From assembly GCA_016124735.1 (NCBI GenBank), contig WGMZ01000033.1, positions 96,537 through 160,536 of the forward strand: DNA of 64,000 nucleotides, written 5' to 3'. A program made the position numbers and the translations under genes. The DNA comes from Bacteroidota bacterium (GTDB lineage Bacteria > Bacteroidota > Bacteroidia > UBA8524). Below are positions 60,869 through 64,000 of the stretch, piece after piece. Positions within the stretch are counted from its first letter, which is position 1. Each line of letters opens with the position of its first letter. Under the pieces are notes generated by a model. That model was given only the letters and a program-made list of their open reading frames with translations, ran no database searches and was not told the DNA's origin.

Positions 60869-61213
60869 TTATTGACCAGAGTCGACTTCCCATACCTCCA
60901 CTTTTGCCTTTCCTGCGTTCAACATATTTAACTTTATGGCAGCCGCCCTTGACACATCTATTATTCGTCCCTTTACATGAGGACCGCGGTCGTTAATACG
61001 CACCTGGACAGAGTCCATGCTTTTGATATTTTTGACCCAAACGACTGTGCCAAAAGGTAAGCTTCGATGTGCTGCAGTGAATTTTTCTTTATCGTATGTT
61101 TCGCCGCTGGCTGTTTTCCTTCCTTGAAATTTATCCGAATAGTAGCTCGCCATCCCCACCTGTCTCTCCTCTTGGAGCATCAGACAAAACAAAGAAATGA
61201 TAAGCATTCTCAT
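60869..61213 (-). CDS. RlpA-like septal ring lytic transglycosylase family protein, copy 2
   Basis: This 114-residue protein is little more than one double-psi beta-barrel: VGMASYYSDKFQGRKTASGE, AAHRSLPFGTVVWVKN, VRINDRGPH and IIDVSRAAA, with the catalytic-type Asp in INDRGP. The N-terminus (MRMLIISLFCLMLQEE) is short for a signal peptide but may still export it. The ATG overlaps the TAA of the TonB-type receptor gene by one base, so translation is coupled and the two are one transcript. Confidence 0.85.
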   Translation of the reverse strand: MRMLIISLFCLMLQEERQVGMASYYSDKFQGRKTASGETYDKEKFTAAHRSLPFGTVVWVKNIKSMDSVQVRINDRGPHVKGRIIDVSRAAAIKLNMLNAGKAKVEVWEVDSGQ

Positions 61214-63618
61214 TAAAATTCGAGTCGGTAGTAAAACAGTGGAAGGAATCCCAATTGATAGTCGAAACGAATATTATTCCCCCCTTCCGCACCCGGAGCA
61301 TAAGTGAGGCTCAACACATTTTTCACATTCAATACATTGATCAGGTCAACAGCAAACTCATGACTCACTTTCGGACGGTTCCATTTGTAGGATACGCGAA
61401 GATCTGCACGGAAATAGGGTTTGGTTTGCAAGGTGTTTTTTAAGGAATCCACCCCGACCAATTCACTAACTTTATTACTCGCAGCAGTATCTGCCGGTGA
61501 ATAATACCGTCCACCCACCGTGGTAACTTTTGCCCCCACCTGCAAAGCCGAATTTTTCTTGATTTTGAATTCTTTGGTGGCCAAAAAGTTCACCGCATAG
61601 GCGCCGTTGAAATCCGTGTTTCTCCAGATTCCGTCGCTTCCCTGGTATTTTGCATCAAACAAGCTGGCTGTCAGCAGAAAAAAGAATTTCCTGGAGAAAT
61701 AATGTTCAATGGTTATCTCCACTCCATAGTTTCTGGCGATACCCTTGTTTATCAATGTTCCCGGGAAAAACCGCGTAAATCCGCTGCCCGTATTCACCAG
61801 GGAGAATGAGCTGGCACTGTCATTCACCGGAATATTGTACAGGTATTGGAAATAAGATTCTACCTTCAAATGGGTACCCTTTCCAATGGCCCGATTATAA
61901 CCGGCAACAAAATGCCAGCTTTTGGTAAAACCCATTTTCGGATTATTCGGACCGGAGGTATTGGGTGGTTGGTAGTAATACAGGTAAATGGGTTGAATCT
62001 GGCTGTGCAAGCCAAAACCAAGGCTTACATTGCTTTTGGAATCCAGTATATACTTTGCTCCTCCTCTGGGCTCAATTCCACTTATTTGTCCATTCTTTGT
62101 ATAGTATTGCGAATAAACTCCCGCATTCAGAATGAGTCGTGTTCCAGCATTGTATTTGAATTGTGCATAGGGACGAATCAACAGCGCATAGTCGTTTGCA
62201 TTCCAGCGCACCTCCCAGTTATTTAAGTTATAATTACCACCTACCTGAGATAAGGCCCTGGCTGAATCTTTAAAATAATTATTCTGAACATCTCCAATCA
62301 AACCGGCTTTCATAACAAGCTTGGGATTGAATTTATGATTGATCATGGCATGCATATGCCAACTGCTCAGACGAAAGGTATATTGGAGTAATGGCTCTTT
62401 CCTATAGAGAGTATCCCGGTTAGGCGAATAGAATAGGTAATCGTGGTGTGCATTTACATTTTGTGAGCTCACCGCCGTGCTGATCCGCATATAGGTCTTC
62501 TTATTGAACGACTTGGAATAGGTGCTACCCACTACTCCCATCCATGAGGTAAAGTATTGGTCGCGGTCATTTTCTCCATAAATATTCCGCTCGGATGGCG
62601 ATTGCTTGCTGATTAAAATATCGATGGTGCTGAATCCACCCACACCCCAGAAACTTAATACGGCATTGTTCTTTAGCGGGAAGTTCAGCTTAAAACCGCC
62701 GTCCTGGTATTTTGGAACTGCATTCGTTCCGATGTCAATATTTAACGCATTAAAGAGTGCCAGGCTTGAGTAACGATAGCCAGCCAGAAATGAGGATCCC
62801 TTTTTCTTATTGATGGGACCTTCGGTAAACATTTCTGTTCCCATGAAGCCAAATTGAAAACTCGATTCATATTTTTGGTTGTTACCTGCTCTGAATTTAA
62901 GGTCAAAGACAGCGGATATTGCGTTTCCAAATTCGGCGGGGAATGCTCCGGAATAAAAGTCAGAATTCGCGAGCATTTTATTGTTGATGATATTCACGGG
63001 ACCTCCTGAAGTTCCTGGAATTGCAAAGTGGTTGGGGTTAGGAATGTCAATTCCCTCCACACGCCAAAGCACTCCTGCCGGCGTATTCCCCCGCACTACA
63101 ATATCGTTCCGGGCATCATTGGCTCCCTGAACTCCAGCATAATTGGAAACCATCCGGCTGGGGTCTCCCCTGCTTCCCGCATAGCGATCGGTTTCATCCA
63201 CGGTGAATGAACGTGCCGAAATCATCGCCATTTCATTATTGGGAGTTCCTCCGCTGTTCTTCGCTTTCACCGTAGCTTCTGCCGCGACAGTGATTTTCTC
63301 CTGCAACTCAACCTGAAGAACCACTTCCTTTCCGGAACCGAGGATGATATTACTCATTATCTTGGGTTCATAGCCGAGATAGCGAAATTCCAGCTGATGC
63401 CTGCCTACCGGCACATGATCAAAACGAAAGGCACCATCCTGATCCGTAACTACGCCGGTAACACCGGTGGTATCACTCAGGAGCCTGACAGTCACCCCGA
63501 ATAAAGGGAATTTAGATTCTTCGTCCACCACCTTCCCTCTGATTGTTTGGGTGATGGACTGCGCCGACGAAAACGCAGCGAATAGCATAAAAAAGAGCAG
63601 GGAACTGGTTCGATTCAT
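61213..63618 (-). CDS. TonB-dependent receptor-like protein with carboxypeptidase-D-like N-domain
   Basis: This protein of 801 residues starts at ATG 63618 (MNRTSSLLFFMLFAAFSSAQ, signal peptide; the 63633 alternative is less likely). Residues about 22-105 form a CarboxypepD_reg-like domain (GKVVDEESKFPLFGVTVRLL), followed by a plug region (GVQGANDARNDIVVRGN, VEGIDIPNPNHFA) and a barrel with a terminal YRLEF. It is not an evident SusC protein because no SusD partner is adjacent. It likely imports a siderophore or other large ligand. RlpA copy 2 is translationally coupled behind it. Confidence 0.88.
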   Translation of the reverse strand: MNRTSSLLFFMLFAAFSSAQSITQTIRGKVVDEESKFPLFGVTVRLLSDTTGVTGVVTDQDGAFRFDHVPVGRHQLEFRYLGYEPKIMSNIILGSGKEVVLQVELQEKITVAAEATVKAKNSGGTPNNEMAMISARSFTVDETDRYAGSRGDPSRMVSNYAGVQGANDARNDIVVRGNTPAGVLWRVEGIDIPNPNHFAIPGTSGGPVNIINNKMLANSDFYSGAFPAEFGNAISAVFDLKFRAGNNQKYESSFQFGFMGTEMFTEGPINKKKGSSFLAGYRYSSLALFNALNIDIGTNAVPKYQDGGFKLNFPLKNNAVLSFWGVGGFSTIDILISKQSPSERNIYGENDRDQYFTSWMGVVGSTYSKSFNKKTYMRISTAVSSQNVNAHHDYLFYSPNRDTLYRKEPLLQYTFRLSSWHMHAMINHKFNPKLVMKAGLIGDVQNNYFKDSARALSQVGGNYNLNNWEVRWNANDYALLIRPYAQFKYNAGTRLILNAGVYSQYYTKNGQISGIEPRGGAKYILDSKSNVSLGFGLHSQIQPIYLYYYQPPNTSGPNNPKMGFTKSWHFVAGYNRAIGKGTHLKVESYFQYLYNIPVNDSASSFSLVNTGSGFTRFFPGTLINKGIARNYGVEITIEHYFSRKFFFLLTASLFDAKYQGSDGIWRNTDFNGAYAVNFLATKEFKIKKNSALQVGAKVTTVGGRYYSPADTAASNKVSELVGVDSLKNTLQTKPYFRADLRVSYKWNRPKVSHEFAVDLINVLNVKNVLSLTYAPGAEGGNNIRFDYQLGFLPLFYYRLEF

Positions 63619-63633
63619 CCTGCCAAAATACAA

Positions 63634-63890
63634 AAGTCTTTTTTTTCAGGTGAAAGGAGAGTGTCAGGAATTTGTCAAAAGAGACCATAGACGAGGGAGG
63701 CGCTGTTATCCTTTGTTATTTGATCGAATAAATTTTAACGAGGTCGCAAAAAGGCCCGGCTGACGCACAGCGGAGACGCGGTTTGTTCGATTCCGAAAAA
63801 ATATGGAAAAGAGAATTTTCCAGGTCACCTGGTGCCCTCACCAAGGGACTTCTCTCCTTTTTCCGCTTTTAATTCATGTTTCGCCAAAAA
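63634..63890. other. Non-coding region with an imperfect long hairpin
   Basis: No gene is supported upstream of the receptor in this window. CCAGGT-C-ACCTGG at 63820-63832 is a perfect short palindrome. Around it GGAAAAGAGAA (about 63805-63815) can pair imperfectly with TTCTCTCCTTTTTCC (about 63850-63864). No promoter elements could be assigned with confidence here. Confidence 0.45.
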
Positions 63891-63980
63891 AGCACTCGGC
63901 CGGGACGGCCTGAGTGCTATCAGATCTTATTTTGACCGCGATAAAATATCGCTCTGGCCTTCCGGGCCGAGCGATTCCAG
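63891..63980. repeat. Hairpin-rich intergenic repeat, copy B
   Basis: AGCACTC-GGCC, a GGGAC loop and GGCC-T-GAGTGCT form an eleven-pair hairpin with one bulged T (63891-63918). A second hairpin CGCTC-T-GGCC/GGCC-GAGCG has the same shape in the opposite orientation (about 63950-63973), and GATA-AAA-TATC lies between. The layout resembles paired REP/BIME units. Downstream on the minus strand the first hairpin is followed by six T, so it could also terminate a minus-strand gene that enters from beyond the window. Confidence 0.7.
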
Positions 63981-64000
63981 ATTTTTAATTTGACCAATTG
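63927..64000 (-). CDS. Possible 3' end of a minus-strand gene (partial)
   Basis: Reading the minus strand from the window edge, a frame runs IGQIKNLESLGPEGQ and on to a stop at 63927-63929, and is followed by a hairpin with six T. Copy A near 59359 encodes a related tail (LESHGPDSLIDILSESK-stop). The shared ending, including some silent or conservative changes, hints at a protein family, but the tract is also a repeat, so a coding role is only a possibility. Confidence 0.25.
   Translation of the reverse strand, partial: IGQIKNLESLGPEGQSDILSRSK

Noticed and set aside
63467..63763. Plus-strand frame over the start of the TonB-type receptor
   Set aside because: It is antisense to the receptor's signal and N-domain and has no domain of its own.
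1..64000. CRISPR array, tRNA, rRNA, phage or intact insertion sequence
   Set aside because: No regularly spaced direct repeats, cloverleaf-type sequences, transposase or phage structural genes were recognised while reading the window.

Overview
The window reads as one contig from a member of the Bacteroidota. The evidence is several secreted proteins ending in type IX secretion (Por/T9SS type A) sorting domains with a YPNP- or FPNP-like motif, promoters of the form TTG-N18-20-TAnnTTTG placed only a few bases ahead of start codons, a carboxypeptidase-D-like/TonB receptor, a fused sensor kinase with an AraC output domain, and a LemA-TPM-TPM gene set. It could come from a Flavobacteriales/Cryomorphaceae-like or Saprospiria-like lineage; I cannot name a genus. 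No rRNA, tRNA, CRISPR array, phage or intact insertion sequence was seen.

Layout. 1-2466: the end of a short-chain dehydrogenase, a small Crp/Fnr regulator and three small proteins (START-like, 4-TM, DUF3267 zincin-like). 2545-4854: an M1 aminopeptidase. 4906-13123: an iron locus, with a promoter and DtxR-box-like operator, a DtxR-like repressor, a membrane-anchored DtxR-FeoA-FeoA fusion, FeoB split into separate GTPase and permease genes, then an outer-membrane porin-like protein, a Rieske protein, an imelysin and a di-haem oxidoreductase. 13245-20905 (minus): three paralogous large secreted proteins, one broken by a frameshift. 21019-23518: a Ca/Na-type antiporter and cysS. 23565-29447 (minus): a hybrid kinase with AraC output and two delta-60-repeat T9SS proteins. 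29570-31820: a DMT transporter, DinB and SDR genes. 31817-33944 (minus): three tandem outer-membrane barrel paralogues. 34012-36981 (minus): murB and htpG. 36982-37713 is non-coding but structured, with a probable small RNA and several inverted repeats. 37714-44764: a lipoprotein gene with an early TGA, an MFS transporter and two tandem hybrid histidine kinases. 45070-48521: an ArsC-like protein, gamma-carbonic anhydrase, hutI and rocD. 48570-63618: a T9SS protein, dprA, two rlpA-like genes, a glycosyltransferase, a methyltransferase, an exonuclease, the TPM/LemA set, lipB, an esterase-like protein, yraN, a PIF1-like helicase and a TonB-type receptor. 63634-64000 is non-coding and holds a second copy of a hairpin-rich element also found near 59324.

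How it works together. The most coherent system is 4906-13123. I infer that the two DtxR-like proteins sense ferrous iron and control the split Feo transporter and, through a second palindrome at 8961-8979, a porin/Rieske/imelysin/di-haem module acting at the envelope. The other notable features are decayed or unusual loci: a frameshifted giant secreted paralogue, a nonsense codon in a lipoprotein signal peptide, an orphan terminator that points to a small RNA, and the repeated intergenic hairpin element.
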